Notes: generated by a model not told the origin, from the letters alone. Positions 8,099 through 17,390 are shown, counted from the first letter of the stretch. The stretch is DNA of 64,000 nucleotides from Sphingobacterium sp. N143 (GCF_030325625.1 NZ_JACAIS010000002.1:395913-459912), one strand, 5' to 3'. Numbers and translations: made by a program.

Positions 8099-8866
8099 AT
8101 GAAAAAACACCTTTTTACCTGCCTGACACTGGCAATGATCATTTCATCTTCGGCACTATTTGCCCAGACAAAAGCAATAGCGCATCGCGGAGTATGGAAA
8201 AACAGTCATCTTCCACAAAATTCAATAGCTTCACTAAAAGCAGCGCATGACCTTAAACTCTTCGGCTCTGAATTTGATGTACACCTGACTAAGGACAATG
8301 TGTTGGTGATCAATCATGACAACGATTTTTATGGAATTGATATCGCCACCGCAACCTATCAGGAGCTGCTGGCCAAGAAACACCCTAATGGGGAATCCAT
8401 CCCCACTTTGGAGGCCTATCTCAAAGCTGGCAAAAAATTGAAAGGCTTACGTCTTATCCTTGAACTAAAAACCAACAAGCTAGGTTTGGAGCGTACGCTT
8501 GAGTCGGCAACAAAGGCTGTCGAGATGGTCAAAAACTTAAAAGCTGAAAAAGTAACGGATTATATTGCTTTCAGTTTTGAAGCTTGTCAAAAGATACACG
8601 AGCTGGCTCCAAAAGCCAATATTCAATACCTTAACGGCGACAAATCTCCGGCTGATGTGAATGCTGCTGGCATCAATGGACTGGATTATCATTTTTCAGT
8701 CTTTAAAAAGAATGCGAGCTGGCTGCAAGATGCACATACACTCGGCATGAAAGTAAATGCCTGGACGGTTAATACGCAAGAGGAGATGAATAACCTGATC
8801 GACCAAAAAATTGATCTCATCACTACAGATGAACCCGAATTGTTGATGCAAGTATTAAAAAAATAA
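8099..8866 (+). CDS. Secreted glycerophosphodiester phosphodiesterase family protein
   Basis: A 255-residue protein with a Sec signal peptide (cleavage after ALFAQ). The GDPD TIM-barrel motifs follow in order: IAHRGVW (catalytic His-Arg), PQNSIASLKAA, SEFDVHLTKDNVLVINHD (metal-binding E/D and the second His), LILELKTN and a C-terminal NAWTVNT and LITTDEPE. Family members hydrolyse glycerophosphodiesters to sn-glycerol 3-phosphate and an alcohol, here presumably in the periplasm. The start at 8099 (MKKHLF) was chosen over 8072 because it gives a proper signal peptide. A second secreted phosphoesterase follows after 15 nt, suggesting a small phosphate- or lipid-head-group-scavenging operon. Confidence 0.88.
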   Translation: MKKHLFTCLTLAMIISSSALFAQTKAIAHRGVWKNSHLPQNSIASLKAAHDLKLFGSEFDVHLTKDNVLVINHDNDFYGIDIATATYQELLAKKHPNGESIPTLEAYLKAGKKLKGLRLILELKTNKLGLERTLESATKAVEMVKNLKAEKVTDYIAFSFEACQKIHELAPKANIQYLNGDKSPADVNAAGINGLDYHFSVFKKNASWLQDAHTLGMKVNAWTVNTQEEMNNLIDQKIDLITTDEPELLMQVLKK

Positions 8867-8881
8867 AAAATTACAGTTCTA

Positions 8882-9718
8882 ATGAGAAAATATTTAATTC
8901 TATTTACAGCGATCTGCTTCTCCTACATTTCTTATGCACAAGACTTTATTGCTGCATCGTATAATATTCGTCAGCGAAATACCGTAGATACGGGCAATAT
9001 GTGGAATGACAGGAAAGTCCCTTTGACCAACCTGATCAAATACCATGGTTTTGATATCTTTGGCATTCAAGAAGGTTTCTACGATCAGGTTCAGGATCTG
9101 AAAAAGCTCCTTCCTGGATTTGATTATGTTGGGGTAGGACGTGATGATGGTGCACAGGAAGGCGAACATTCAGCAATTTACTATAATACCCAGCGATTTA
9201 CAGCGATCAAAAGTGGTACTTTCTGGCTTTCCCCCACAGATACCGAACATCCTAACAAAGGCTGGGATGCAGCATTACCACGTATTTGTACCTGGGGTAT
9301 TTTTGAAGATAAGGCCAACAAAAAGCGCTTTATTTTCATGAATACGCATTTTGACCATATCGGTCGAACCGCACGGACTGAAAGTGCCAAATTGATCTTA
9401 GCCAAAGCGAAGGAATTTGCTAAGGATCTCCCTTTAATCTTAACAGGTGACTTTAATGTTGACGAAAAAGATGAAGCCTATTTCACACTTGCCAACAGCA
9501 AAGTGGTCACCGATGTGCACGAGATGTCCCCAATCAGATACGAACCGAACTCCTCATTCAATGGGTGGGGCAAAAGTATTCGGACAATAGGCCGCATTGA
9601 CCATATCTTTATCACCAAGCCTTTTCAGGTAAAGAAATATGGTATCTTGACGGATACATACATGAGTAAGTTTCCATCGGATCACTTCCCAGTGGCAACC
9701 ACGCTCTCCTGGAAGTAG
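8882..9718 (+). CDS. Secreted endonuclease/exonuclease/phosphatase family protein
   Basis: A 278-residue protein with a signal peptide ending SYAQ. The EEP (Mg-dependent phosphoesterase) motifs are complete: ASYNIRQ, DIFGIQEG (metal Glu), NTHFDHIGRTAR, LTGDFNVDEKDEAY, RIDHIFIT and SDHFPVATTLSW at the C-terminus. Bacteroidota secreted EEP proteins of this length act on phosphodiesters or phosphoinositide-like substrates, but the substrate cannot be assigned here. It lies 15 nt downstream of the GDPD gene, so the two are probably co-transcribed. Confidence 0.87.
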   Translation: MRKYLILFTAICFSYISYAQDFIAASYNIRQRNTVDTGNMWNDRKVPLTNLIKYHGFDIFGIQEGFYDQVQDLKKLLPGFDYVGVGRDDGAQEGEHSAIYYNTQRFTAIKSGTFWLSPTDTEHPNKGWDAALPRICTWGIFEDKANKKRFIFMNTHFDHIGRTARTESAKLILAKAKEFAKDLPLILTGDFNVDEKDEAYFTLANSKVVTDVHEMSPIRYEPNSSFNGWGKSIRTIGRIDHIFITKPFQVKKYGILTDTYMSKFPSDHFPVATTLSWK

Positions 9719-9779
9719 CCGGACAATTTGTAAGCATGCAACTTTTTATTCCGTATAGAACAGCAGACTCCTTTTGGGG

Positions 9780-9810
9780 TTTGCTTTTTTTGTCGATATG
9801 CTTAATTTTG
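9780..9810 (+). promoter_or_regulatory. Promoter of the DUF4197 gene
   Basis: TTTG (9780-9783), 19-nt spacer, TAATTTTG (9803-9810): a full match to the Bacteroidota promoter. The ATG follows 18 nt later. Confidence 0.65.
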
Positions 9811-9828
9811 ACAACAAAACAAATCAAG

Positions 9829-10638
9829 ATGAAATCTCCATTATTATATTGCACTTTACTTGTCTCAGGGCTCTTCTATTCCAGTCATAGCGAGGCACAG
9901 ATTTTAAAAAAAATCACCGAATCATTGACCAAAGCTAACCAGACGCAGACTGATAGCACAAAAACGGCTACTGCTGCCACGACATCACCTGCAGGTTCCA
10001 GTACAGTGTCATCGTTGTCCAGTAAAGATGCCTCTTTAGGTATCAAACAGGCTTTGAGCAATGGACTTAACCTGAGCATTGAATCTCTTGCAAAAAAAGA
10101 TGGTTTTCTAGGCGATGCAGCAGTAAAAATATTGATGCCTACAGAGGCGCAAAAAGTTGAGAAGGCACTCCGTGCGGTAGGTATGGGCAAGCTCTGTGAC
10201 CAATTTATCCAAAGTATGAATCGCGCAGCTGAAGGAGCCGTTAAAGAGGCCGCCCCAGTATTTGTCAATGCGCTTTCAAAAATGACCATTACCGACGCAA
10301 CGAATATCCTATTAGGGAGTAAACCGGATGCTGCGACAACATTCTTCAAAACCAATACATCTGCAGAGCTGACCAATAAATTCAGTCCTGTTATCCAATC
10401 GGCCATGGGTGCCAACAACGTTGACCAATATTGGACACAACTGACCTCAGCCTATAACAACCTGCCATTAAGCAACAAAGTAGAAACGAATCTAACAGCC
10501 TATGTGACTCAAAAAGCAATAGATGGCCTTTTTATAAAAGTAGCCGATCAGGAGTCAAAAATCAGAAATAATATCGGCGGCAGCAGAAACACCAATATTT
10601 TGCAGAAAGTATTCGGTTATGCCGATGAAAAAAAATAA
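9829..10638 (+). CDS. DUF4197 domain exported protein
   Basis: A 269-residue protein with a signal peptide ending SHSEAQ, then a Thr/Ala/Ser-rich linker (about residues 35-65). The C-terminal 200 residues match DUF4197, a mainly helical family of unknown function seen in Proteobacteria and Bacteroidota: ASLGIKQALSNGLN, KILMPTEAQKVEKALRA and NNVDQYWTQLTSAYNNLP are typical blocks. The start at 9829 places the signal peptide correctly. It is a single-gene unit with its own promoter and terminator. Confidence 0.82.
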   Translation: MKSPLLYCTLLVSGLFYSSHSEAQILKKITESLTKANQTQTDSTKTATAATTSPAGSSTVSSLSSKDASLGIKQALSNGLNLSIESLAKKDGFLGDAAVKILMPTEAQKVEKALRAVGMGKLCDQFIQSMNRAAEGAVKEAAPVFVNALSKMTITDATNILLGSKPDAATTFFKTNTSAELTNKFSPVIQSAMGANNVDQYWTQLTSAYNNLPLSNKVETNLTAYVTQKAIDGLFIKVADQESKIRNNIGGSRNTNILQKVFGYADEKK

Positions 10639-10657
10639 GAACCTTCACAGTTCCAAT

Positions 10658-10700
10658 AAACAAGACTTGTCAGTTTATTGACAAGTCTTGTTTGTTTTTA
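10658..10700 (+). terminator. Terminator of the DUF4197 gene
   Basis: A perfect 15-bp stem (10658-10672 with 10679-10693, loop GTTTAT) followed by GTTTTTA. Confidence 0.88.
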
Positions 10701-10721
10701 CCCGAAGCCCGTTAGAATTTG

Positions 10722-10729
10722 TAAATTTG
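10722..10729 (+). promoter_or_regulatory. Candidate -7 box of pepT
   Basis: TAAATTTG ends 29 nt before the pepT ATG and just downstream of the previous terminator. The only nearby TTTG (10691-10694) is too far upstream. Confidence 0.45.
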
Positions 10730-10758
10730 GTCATCCTTATCACATTAAGGCGATTACA

Positions 10759-12021
10759 ATGAGTACATTTGAGATTAATAACATAAGTGCCTTTTCGGTT
10801 TCGGAAAGATTTCAGCGCTACGTACAGATTGACACACAATCAGATGCAAATTCTCCGACATGCCCATCGACTGAAAAGCAGAAAAATCTGGGCCGGTTAT
10901 TGGTAGAAGAATTACTGGCATTAGGTATTTCAGACGCCGCAATGGACGACAATGGCTATATTTATGCAACGATCCCTTCGAATACAACAAAAAATGTCCC
11001 GGTCATCTGTTTCTGTTCTCATATGGACACTTCACCGGATTCTTCAGGTAAAGATGTCAGACCATTAGTACACCACAATTACCAAGGACAAGATTTGGTG
11101 CTTCCAGATGACAACAGCATTATCATCAAATATGCGGAGCATCCTGATTTGGCCAATCAGATTGGAAACGATGTGATTACTGCTAGCGGGACGACATTAC
11201 TGGGCGCTGATGATAAAGCTGGTATAGCTGAGATCATGGATGCAGCACGCCTATTGATGAAACATCCGGAGATCAAGCACGGTGATATCAAGATCTTATT
11301 TACTCCGGACGAAGAAATTGGCCGTGGGGTTGACAAAGCTGACTTAAAGCGTTTGGGTGCTGACTTTGGCTACACGATGGATGGCGAAAAAGCGGGAACA
11401 ATCGAGGATGAGACTTTTTCAGCTGATGGAGCAACATTAACAATACACGGTGTATCTGTTCACCCAGGATTTGCCAAGGGAAAGATGCAGAGCGCCATCA
11501 AGATTGCCAGTGCGATCATTGATGCACTCCCAAAAGATCGACTTTCACCTGAGAGCACCAATAAAAAAGATGGATTTGTGCATCCTGTACAGATCAGTGG
11601 GGCCGTGGAAAAAGCTGAAATTCAATTTATCGTTCGTGACCATGTGACCGCCAATCTCAAAAAACATGAAGATGAGCTTGAGGCTATCGCCAAATCGATT
11701 GTAGAACAATATCCAAACTGCACCTATACTTTCGCTGTCAAAGAACAATACCGTAATATGAAAGAAGTCTTGGATCAACATCCGGAAATTATGGAAATCG
11801 GTATGGAAGCTATCCGCAGGGCTGGTATGGTTGCCGAAAGAAGAAGTATACGTGGTGGTACAGATGGTTCACGCCTTTCTTTTATGGGTTTACCATGCCC
11901 CAATATTTTTGCCGGTGGCCATGCTTTTCACGGAAAACAGGAATGGGTATCCGCACAAGATATGGAAAAAGCCGTCAAAACTATCCTGCATGTTGTATCT
12001 TTATGGGAAGAGAAAGCATAA
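10759..12021 (+). CDS. pepT: Peptidase T (tripeptide aminopeptidase)
   Basis: A 420-residue cytosolic M20B metallopeptidase that releases N-terminal residues from tripeptides. All zinc and catalytic motifs are present: SHMDTSPDSSG (zinc His and catalytic Asp), LGADDKAGIAEIM (bridging Asp), TPDEEIGRGVD (catalytic Glu and zinc Glu), YTMDGEKAG (zinc Asp) and the C-terminal GGHAFHGKQEWV (zinc His). RGGTDGSRLSFMGLPCP is also typical. The length is close to E. coli PepT (408). The nitroreductase gene follows after 22 nt and is probably co-transcribed. Confidence 0.95.
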   Translation: MSTFEINNISAFSVSERFQRYVQIDTQSDANSPTCPSTEKQKNLGRLLVEELLALGISDAAMDDNGYIYATIPSNTTKNVPVICFCSHMDTSPDSSGKDVRPLVHHNYQGQDLVLPDDNSIIIKYAEHPDLANQIGNDVITASGTTLLGADDKAGIAEIMDAARLLMKHPEIKHGDIKILFTPDEEIGRGVDKADLKRLGADFGYTMDGEKAGTIEDETFSADGATLTIHGVSVHPGFAKGKMQSAIKIASAIIDALPKDRLSPESTNKKDGFVHPVQISGAVEKAEIQFIVRDHVTANLKKHEDELEAIAKSIVEQYPNCTYTFAVKEQYRNMKEVLDQHPEIMEIGMEAIRRAGMVAERRSIRGGTDGSRLSFMGLPCPNIFAGGHAFHGKQEWVSAQDMEKAVKTILHVVSLWEEKA

Positions 12022-12043
12022 AATAACGCATAAAATCAATCAT

Positions 12044-12613
12044 ATGACATTGAAAAACGACGTATTAAAAGCAATACATTACAGAAGATCCGTATTTCAG
12101 GCATCTTTTACAGAAGAAGAAATAAGCAAAGAAGACATTATCAGCATACTGGAAGCTGCCAATGCTGCCCCCACACATAAACGGACACAACCTTGGCGTT
12201 TTGTCATCTTTCGCAAGGAAGGTTTGCAACGCTTAGGCGCGGAATTATCACGTATTTACAAGTCAGTCACACCGGCTGAAAAATATACTGAAGCAACAGA
12301 AATCAATATGGGCAAAAAAGCAACACAATCGAATGTTGCCATTGCTCTTGTTGTTAACTACACAGGTGAAGTTCCTGAATGGGAAGAACTGGCCTGTACG
12401 GCTGCTGCCGTAGAAAATATGTGGTTAGCCGCACATTCACTCCAGATCGGCGGTTACTGGGCTAGCCCGGGACTGATCAATCATTTAGGTGCTTTCTTAA
12501 ATCTGGAAGAAAACCAAAAATGTATCGGACTGTTCTACCTGGGGCACCATCAATCAGATGAACGTGAGCCTGTCCGTACACCTATTGCAGATAAAATCCG
12601 CTGGGAGGAATAA
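12044..12613 (+). CDS. Nitroreductase family FMN protein
   Basis: A 189-residue protein of the single-domain YdjA-like nitroreductase group. It has the N-terminal RRSVFQASFTEEEIS block that binds FMN phosphate, AANAAPTHKRTQPWRFVIF, the VENMWLAAHSLQIGGYW helix-turn, and a C-terminal GLFYLGHH strand. Members form homodimers and reduce diverse electrophiles with NAD(P)H; the substrate is unknown. The start at 12044 (MTLKNDVLKAIHYRRS) fits the family. It sits behind pepT and ends at a strong terminator. Confidence 0.88.
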   Translation: MTLKNDVLKAIHYRRSVFQASFTEEEISKEDIISILEAANAAPTHKRTQPWRFVIFRKEGLQRLGAELSRIYKSVTPAEKYTEATEINMGKKATQSNVAIALVVNYTGEVPEWEELACTAAAVENMWLAAHSLQIGGYWASPGLINHLGAFLNLEENQKCIGLFYLGHHQSDEREPVRTPIADKIRWEE

Positions 12614-12636
12614 GCACAAGATTTATATGACCAAAA

Positions 12637-12677
12637 AAGCAAGGGCCCGAGTAATTTCGGGCCCTTGCTTTGTTTTT
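12637..12677 (+). terminator. Terminator after the pepT-nitroreductase unit
   Basis: A 14-bp GC-rich stem (12637-12650 with 12657-12670) with loop GTAATT, followed by TGTTTTT. Confidence 0.9.
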
Positions 12678-12821
12678 CTAGTTTGTTCGTATCTGTCAGA
12701 TCGCACCGCCAAAGTTTTCTTAAATATTTGATAATATGGGTTTAACCATTTAACAATGTTATACGGATAATTTCGCAACATATTTGTGACACATACTGAT
12801 CAACTTAAAACGAACATTATT

Positions 12822-15800
12822 ATGCAGAAAAACATCGTTTGGTTTCTACTCTTAACCATTATCACGTTTTTTCAGATTCCGCACCGAGGCTGGGCCCAAG
12901 GTACCGAAGCCACGATCACGGGACGAATCACCGACAGCAATGGACCTATAAAAGGCAGCTCGGTATCCGTTAAGAACGAATCCACGGGTTTTAGACAGAC
13001 TACTTTGACCAATCAAAATGGTGTCTATACCTTTCAACAATTGCCGCTAGGCTCACCCTACACGGTCATGGTCAATCACGTTGGCTATGCTGAGCAAAAG
13101 AAAACGGACTATAAATTAAGTTATGGAGACGAGCTCAATGTGGATTTCCATTTATCATCAGCAGAAACTCAGCTTGAAGAGGTCGTTGTACAGGGGGCCG
13201 CTGCTGATCTGAAAAATAAAATCAAAACATTAGGTGCATCGACCGCTATTACAGCCAATGATCTTAAAAAAATGCCTGTTAATGGGCGGAATTTCTCCTC
13301 TTTGATTGATCTTTCTCCTGTAAGCAGCGGAACCAATCTGGCGGGACAACGCGCCTCGTCCACAAATTTCACGGTAGACGGGATGAATTCACGTAGCACA
13401 GTCGCTGGTGGTAACAGTGGTGGAGCTTATTCGATCTCCATGGAAGCGATCCGGGAATTTAAAGTGGTCACTAATGATTATGATGTTACTTTCGGCCGCA
13501 GTGGTGGTGGTAGTGTGACAACGGTCACTAAATCAGGGACGAACGTACTCACCGGAAGTGCATTCACTTTTGCCCGGGCAGACTGGCTTTCAAGTAAATA
13601 CAATCTCAATGGTACCTCACGGAAACAGAAATTTTCAACTTATCAATATGGTTTTTCCCTGGGTGGGCCAATCATCAAGGATAAAGCTCATTTTTTTGTG
13701 ACCTGGGACCGTCAGATAGATACCCGTCCGCTTCAGATCGCAGATATTCAGACGCCGGAAGATATTGCACGCTATAAAGTGACTCAGGCAACTTTAGATG
13801 ATTTTACCCAGATTGCAATAGATAAATATGGTGCCAGTGCAAACCGCCTGTTCGGATCATTCGACAAAAAGAAAAAAACGGATGCTGCATTTGCCCGGAT
13901 CGACTGGCAGCTCAATGAAAAGAACTTGTTGACCATACGCAACAATTTTGTTTATGACGCTGACAACCAACAGGAAGGCGACAATACTGGCATCAATGCG
14001 TATGAGTCCTATATGAATAGGAAGTATATCAACAATAGTCTCATGGCCTCCTTAAGGACTTCAATCAGCTCCAAATTGACCAATGACCTGAAGATACAGC
14101 ATTTTTATGAGCGGTCGGAAGCTCAGCATAATGTGGATGGTTTTGATCAGTCGCACAGTATTCCAAGAGCTATCGTCGAATCCATTCAATCGACAGATGG
14201 GGCCAATGAATACACAAACTCCATCCAGCTTGGCGGACAGCGATTCTCGCCCGAATGGTTCAATGGGAACATGCTGCAATTGGTCAATAACCTATACTAC
14301 AATACGGATAAGATAAAATATACTTTTGGGGCGGATATCATGTACACGAATATGGATTTCCGTTATGGCAGCGAGATGAACGGTCGTTTTTACTTTACTG
14401 GCCTGCAAAATTTCGACAATCTGACCCCTTATCGCTATGCTCGAGATGTTTACATGACTGACAAGGAAAACACGGTGGTCAATAATCTCGCGGTTGGCGT
14501 TTATGGACAGATGGAAGCCCAAATTACCCGTGGTTTAGATGTGGTGGCCGGCTTACGTTTGGACAACACCAAGTACCTTAAAAAAGCGGCTTTCAATCAA
14601 ACTGTATATGATGAGCTGGGACTTTCAACAGACAATGGTATAAATACATTCCAGCTACAGCCTCGTGTACAGTTCAATTGGGATATCAACGAGGAAAAGA
14701 AAAATATTATCCGGTTTGGGGCCGGAATATTCGGTTCGGCACTAAACCCATATTCGATGTTGAACAATATGTTGTTTGACGGTTCACGGATTGCGGGTGT
14801 GGATATCACCGATCCGGCATTAATACCTAAGCCCAATTTCCCTGGTTATCGTCAGGATCCCGATTCGGCACCAGGACGTGAGCTTTTAGATAACCCAAAA
14901 ATTGAAAAACTCGTCACCATCAATACCAACAGTAAAGATGTGAAAGTTCCCACAGTCTATAAAGCGAACATCTCCATCAACCACTTTTTCACCCCTTCCC
15001 TACGCATCGGTTTAAGTGCTTACGGAACTTGGGGCCGTAACAACTATATGTATGTAGACCGCAATATGGTGGAAGATCCATATTTCAGGCTTGCTGCCGA
15101 AGGCAATCGGGGAGTATATGTCCCTGCTGCAAGTATTAATACAAGCAATGGTACCGCTAACTGGGTCAACAGTCGTAAAACCAAGCAAGTAGGTCGGGTT
15201 TTGGAGATGAACAGTGAAGGAAAAAATAACGCATACACGGTCGTGCTGGATGGAACCTACCGTTATTATAAAGATGGTCAGATCACCATGTCCTATACCT
15301 GGAATGATACCAAAGACAACACCTCCTATAATGGTAATGTAGCCAACACAGCAACTTTATCTTTGATGGTCAAAGATGATCCACGTGACTTAAGTAGCAT
15401 GACCTATTCAGATAATCAATTCAGACATAAAGTTGTTTTCTATGGGACAATGCCTTCATTGTGGGGCGTATCCATGGGATTGCGCTTTAGTGGTATCGCC
15501 GGAACACGGTACTCCCTAGCGGTCAACGGAAATGTCAACGGTGACTTTGTCAGCTCAAATGATCTTGCCTTTGTCTATGATCCGAACAATAAAAATACCC
15601 CGGAGTATATTAAAAATGGCATCCAGGCAATATTAGATGATCCAAATGCTGAGAAAAGCATCAAAAGTTATATCAATGACAACTTAGGCCAGGTTGCTGA
15701 ACGGAATGGTGGTGTAAATGGTTTTTATGGCGTGTTTGACCTACATCTGGCAAAAAACATCAAGTTTTATAAAAACCACGGTATTGAAGCCTCCATCGAT

Positions 15801-15995
15801 ATATTCAATGTGGCCAATCTCCTGAAGAAAAGCTGGGGTGTGGGGCATAATCTAGGAAAACAGAACCTCTATGCGATCAAAAGCTTTGATGCAGCCAACC
15901 AACAATATGTTTATAAGATGAGTTCTGGAGTGGGGGTATCCAACTTAAATGGTAACCCTTATCAAATTCAGCTTGGCCTGAGATATGCTTTTTAA
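12822..15995 (+). CDS. TonB-dependent receptor, Oar-like, with carboxypeptidase-regulatory domain
   Basis: A 1057-residue outer-membrane protein. A signal peptide (to about residue 26, GWAQ) is followed by a CarboxypepD_reg beta-sandwich (residues about 30-115, ATITGRITDSNGPIKG). Next come a TonB-box-like LEEVVVQG and a plug domain (about 120-245: MPVNGRNFSSLIDLSP, NFTVDGMNSRSTV, FGRSGGGSVTTVTKSGTN), then a long barrel ending in an aromatic LGLRYAF. The plug resembles the Oar/OmpA-related group rather than SusC. The ligand is unknown. The start at 12822 gives a good signal peptide. An ECF sigma factor and a TonB-like anti-sigma protein lie just downstream on the other strand. Confidence 0.88.
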   Translation: MQKNIVWFLLLTIITFFQIPHRGWAQGTEATITGRITDSNGPIKGSSVSVKNESTGFRQTTLTNQNGVYTFQQLPLGSPYTVMVNHVGYAEQKKTDYKLSYGDELNVDFHLSSAETQLEEVVVQGAAADLKNKIKTLGASTAITANDLKKMPVNGRNFSSLIDLSPVSSGTNLAGQRASSTNFTVDGMNSRSTVAGGNSGGAYSISMEAIREFKVVTNDYDVTFGRSGGGSVTTVTKSGTNVLTGSAFTFARADWLSSKYNLNGTSRKQKFSTYQYGFSLGGPIIKDKAHFFVTWDRQIDTRPLQIADIQTPEDIARYKVTQATLDDFTQIAIDKYGASANRLFGSFDKKKKTDAAFARIDWQLNEKNLLTIRNNFVYDADNQQEGDNTGINAYESYMNRKYINNSLMASLRTSISSKLTNDLKIQHFYERSEAQHNVDGFDQSHSIPRAIVESIQSTDGANEYTNSIQLGGQRFSPEWFNGNMLQLVNNLYYNTDKIKYTFGADIMYTNMDFRYGSEMNGRFYFTGLQNFDNLTPYRYARDVYMTDKENTVVNNLAVGVYGQMEAQITRGLDVVAGLRLDNTKYLKKAAFNQTVYDELGLSTDNGINTFQLQPRVQFNWDINEEKKNIIRFGAGIFGSALNPYSMLNNMLFDGSRIAGVDITDPALIPKPNFPGYRQDPDSAPGRELLDNPKIEKLVTINTNSKDVKVPTVYKANISINHFFTPSLRIGLSAYGTWGRNNYMYVDRNMVEDPYFRLAAEGNRGVYVPAASINTSNGTANWVNSRKTKQVGRVLEMNSEGKNNAYTVVLDGTYRYYKDGQITMSYTWNDTKDNTSYNGNVANTATLSLMVKDDPRDLSSMTYSDNQFRHKVVFYGTMPSLWGVSMGLRFSGIAGTRYSLAVNGNVNGDFVSSNDLAFVYDPNNKNTPEYIKNGIQAILDDPNAEKSIKSYINDNLGQVAERNGGVNGFYGVFDLHLAKNIKFYKNHGIEASIDIFNVANLLKKSWGVGHNLGKQNLYAIKSFDAANQQYVYKMSSGVGVSNLNGNPYQIQLGLRYAF

Positions 15996-16011
15996 GCATT
16001 TAGAACCACTC

Positions 16012-16053
16012 AAAAATAATATTGCCATCCTTAGGAATGGCAATATTATTTTT
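16012..16053. terminator. Bidirectional terminator between convergent genes
   Basis: A 17-bp stem (16012-16028 with 16037-16053) with A tracts on the left and T tracts on the right. It can terminate both the receptor (+) and the TonB-like gene (-). Confidence 0.88.
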
Positions 16054-16063
16054 ACCAAGATCA

Positions 16064-16771
16064 TTATTTCGGTTCTATAACAAAACAATGCGGCGGCTTT
16101 ATACTGCTCACCTGTACAGCAGTCTTTTCTTCCTTGACGGGGAATGTGATCTTTAAACGACCTTTTGTCCCCTCCCATTTGGGGCCAGACCGCAGCAATC
16201 GAATAACCTCTTCAACAAGAGATTGCATGGTTTTCCCTTCAGCTTGAATATGGATAGGCAAACCATCTTGGCCTACCGCAAAATGGATGATGACCACTCC
16301 TCCTTGTGCAGGCATCATTGCATGTGTATTTAAATAGGTCTCCAATGCTTTCCATCCCTCTCGCGGTGTCGCATCGCCACCATCCAACAATGGTTGAATG
16401 GCGATGCTGTTTTCAGGTTCGCTCAATTCTACATCGGTTGTGCGCTCAGCCTTTCCATCAAAGTGCTTGAAATAGAGTAATGCCAATAGGGTTACAAAGA
16501 TCACTCCTGCCGTGGCACCGATCGCTAGTCGTTGCCAGGTATAATATTGTGCATGTCTCGTAGCGATCGTTTCTTCTACCCGGCGGCTTAGCCGTTGCTG
16601 CAACAAGCTTAGCTGTCGCGCATCTACGCCGTTCTGCAATCGGTATCCATCTATGGCATCTTGCAAAAAGGGGTCTTCCAATGCTTCTCTTTCCAGTTGA
16701 AACATTTCCTCCCTGCTCATCAAACCATGGATGTAATTATGAATTCGTGATAATTGATAATTATTTTCCAT
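16064..16771 (-). CDS. Anti-sigma-like membrane protein with TonB-like C-terminus
   Basis: 235 residues in three parts. Residues 1-75 are cytosolic and begin with an anti-sigma-like helical block (IHNYIHGLMSREEMFQLERE, DPFLQDAIDGY). Residues about 82-101 form one transmembrane helix (LAIGATAGVIFVTLLALLYF). Residues about 135-222 are periplasmic and resemble a TonB C-terminal domain (GGVVIIHFAVGQDGLP, EVIRLLRSGPKWEG). The gene overlaps the upstream ECF sigma gene by 11 nt, which strongly suggests coupled synthesis and a sigma/anti-sigma relationship. I infer that it senses the outer-membrane receptor state and sequesters the sigma factor. It could instead be only an energy transducer. Confidence 0.8.
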   Translation of the reverse strand: MENNYQLSRIHNYIHGLMSREEMFQLEREALEDPFLQDAIDGYRLQNGVDARQLSLLQQRLSRRVEETIATRHAQYYTWQRLAIGATAGVIFVTLLALLYFKHFDGKAERTTDVELSEPENSIAIQPLLDGGDATPREGWKALETYLNTHAMMPAQGGVVIIHFAVGQDGLPIHIQAEGKTMQSLVEEVIRLLRSGPKWEGTKGRLKITFPVKEEKTAVQVSSIKPPHCFVIEPK

Positions 16772-17309
16772 TTTCTTTCCTTTCCATACAGATCTTCAGA
16801 TTGCGCTTACCATTCTGGATTGCACTCTTGACCTTGTTCAGATCATACCCTGTGAAATCCGCGATATCTTTATAGCACTTTTGTTCCAGATAAAACAACC
16901 GCACACATTGTTCCTGTTCTGGACTTAGGGTCTGCATACAGCCTTCCAATTTTTCAAAATCCTTTTCCTCCCACTTCGTATCGCTGCTGTCATTCAGCTT
17001 TTGCTCACTTTCGAACAGGTTATCCTCAATATCCACCTGTGATGTACGTTTATCTTTACGTAATTGCATCAGGCAATAATTCTTACTGTATACATGCAGC
17101 CAGCTTTTGAAATTGTCAACCTCATATTGACGCAATTTGGTGATAAGTTCTTCAAAAATCTGCATAACAGCATCTTGACTGCGATCGGGATCTTGCAAAT
17201 ATTTGAAGCACACACCATAGAGCAATGACATATAAGGTGAATATAATTTCCCCAACGCAGACAAATCTCCGGTCGTTTTATAATGTTGCAATAACTCTTT
17301 TTCGTTCAT
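16761..17309 (-). CDS. ECF-type RNA polymerase sigma-70 factor
   Basis: A 182-residue sigma factor with region 2 at about residues 20-90 (LYSPYMSLLYGVCFKYLQD, DAVMQIFEELITKL, FKSWLHVYSKNYCLMQLRK) and region 4 at about 120-175 (CMQTLSPEQEQCVRLFYLEQ, then a helix-turn-helix in YKDIADFTGYDLNKVKSAIQ). Region 3 and the N-terminal extension of housekeeping sigmas are missing, as in ECF factors. It is the first gene of a two-gene unit with the anti-sigma/TonB-like protein. One of the two flanking TonB receptors is a natural target, but no shared promoter motif was established. Confidence 0.9.
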   Translation of the reverse strand: MNEKELLQHYKTTGDLSALGKLYSPYMSLLYGVCFKYLQDPDRSQDAVMQIFEELITKLRQYEVDNFKSWLHVYSKNYCLMQLRKDKRTSQVDIEDNLFESEQKLNDSSDTKWEEKDFEKLEGCMQTLSPEQEQCVRLFYLEQKCYKDIADFTGYDLNKVKSAIQNGKRNLKICMERKENGK

Positions 17310-17352
17310 GCGCTAATCTTTCACCTTAATGATGATATAAGATACGGTTTTC

Positions 17353-17390
17353 CATAAAAAAAACCAGCCTTATTCAGAGATCGGGCTGGT
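17353..17390 (-). terminator. Terminator of the minus-strand TonB receptor gene
   Basis: ACCAGCC (17363-17369) pairs with GGCTGGT (17384-17390). On the minus strand the stem is followed by eight T residues. It separates the receptor from the sigma gene. Confidence 0.8.

Noticed and set aside
9885..10418. 177-codon frame antisense to the DUF4197 gene
   Set aside because: The plus-strand frame has a signal peptide, promoter, terminator and family motifs; the antisense frame has none.
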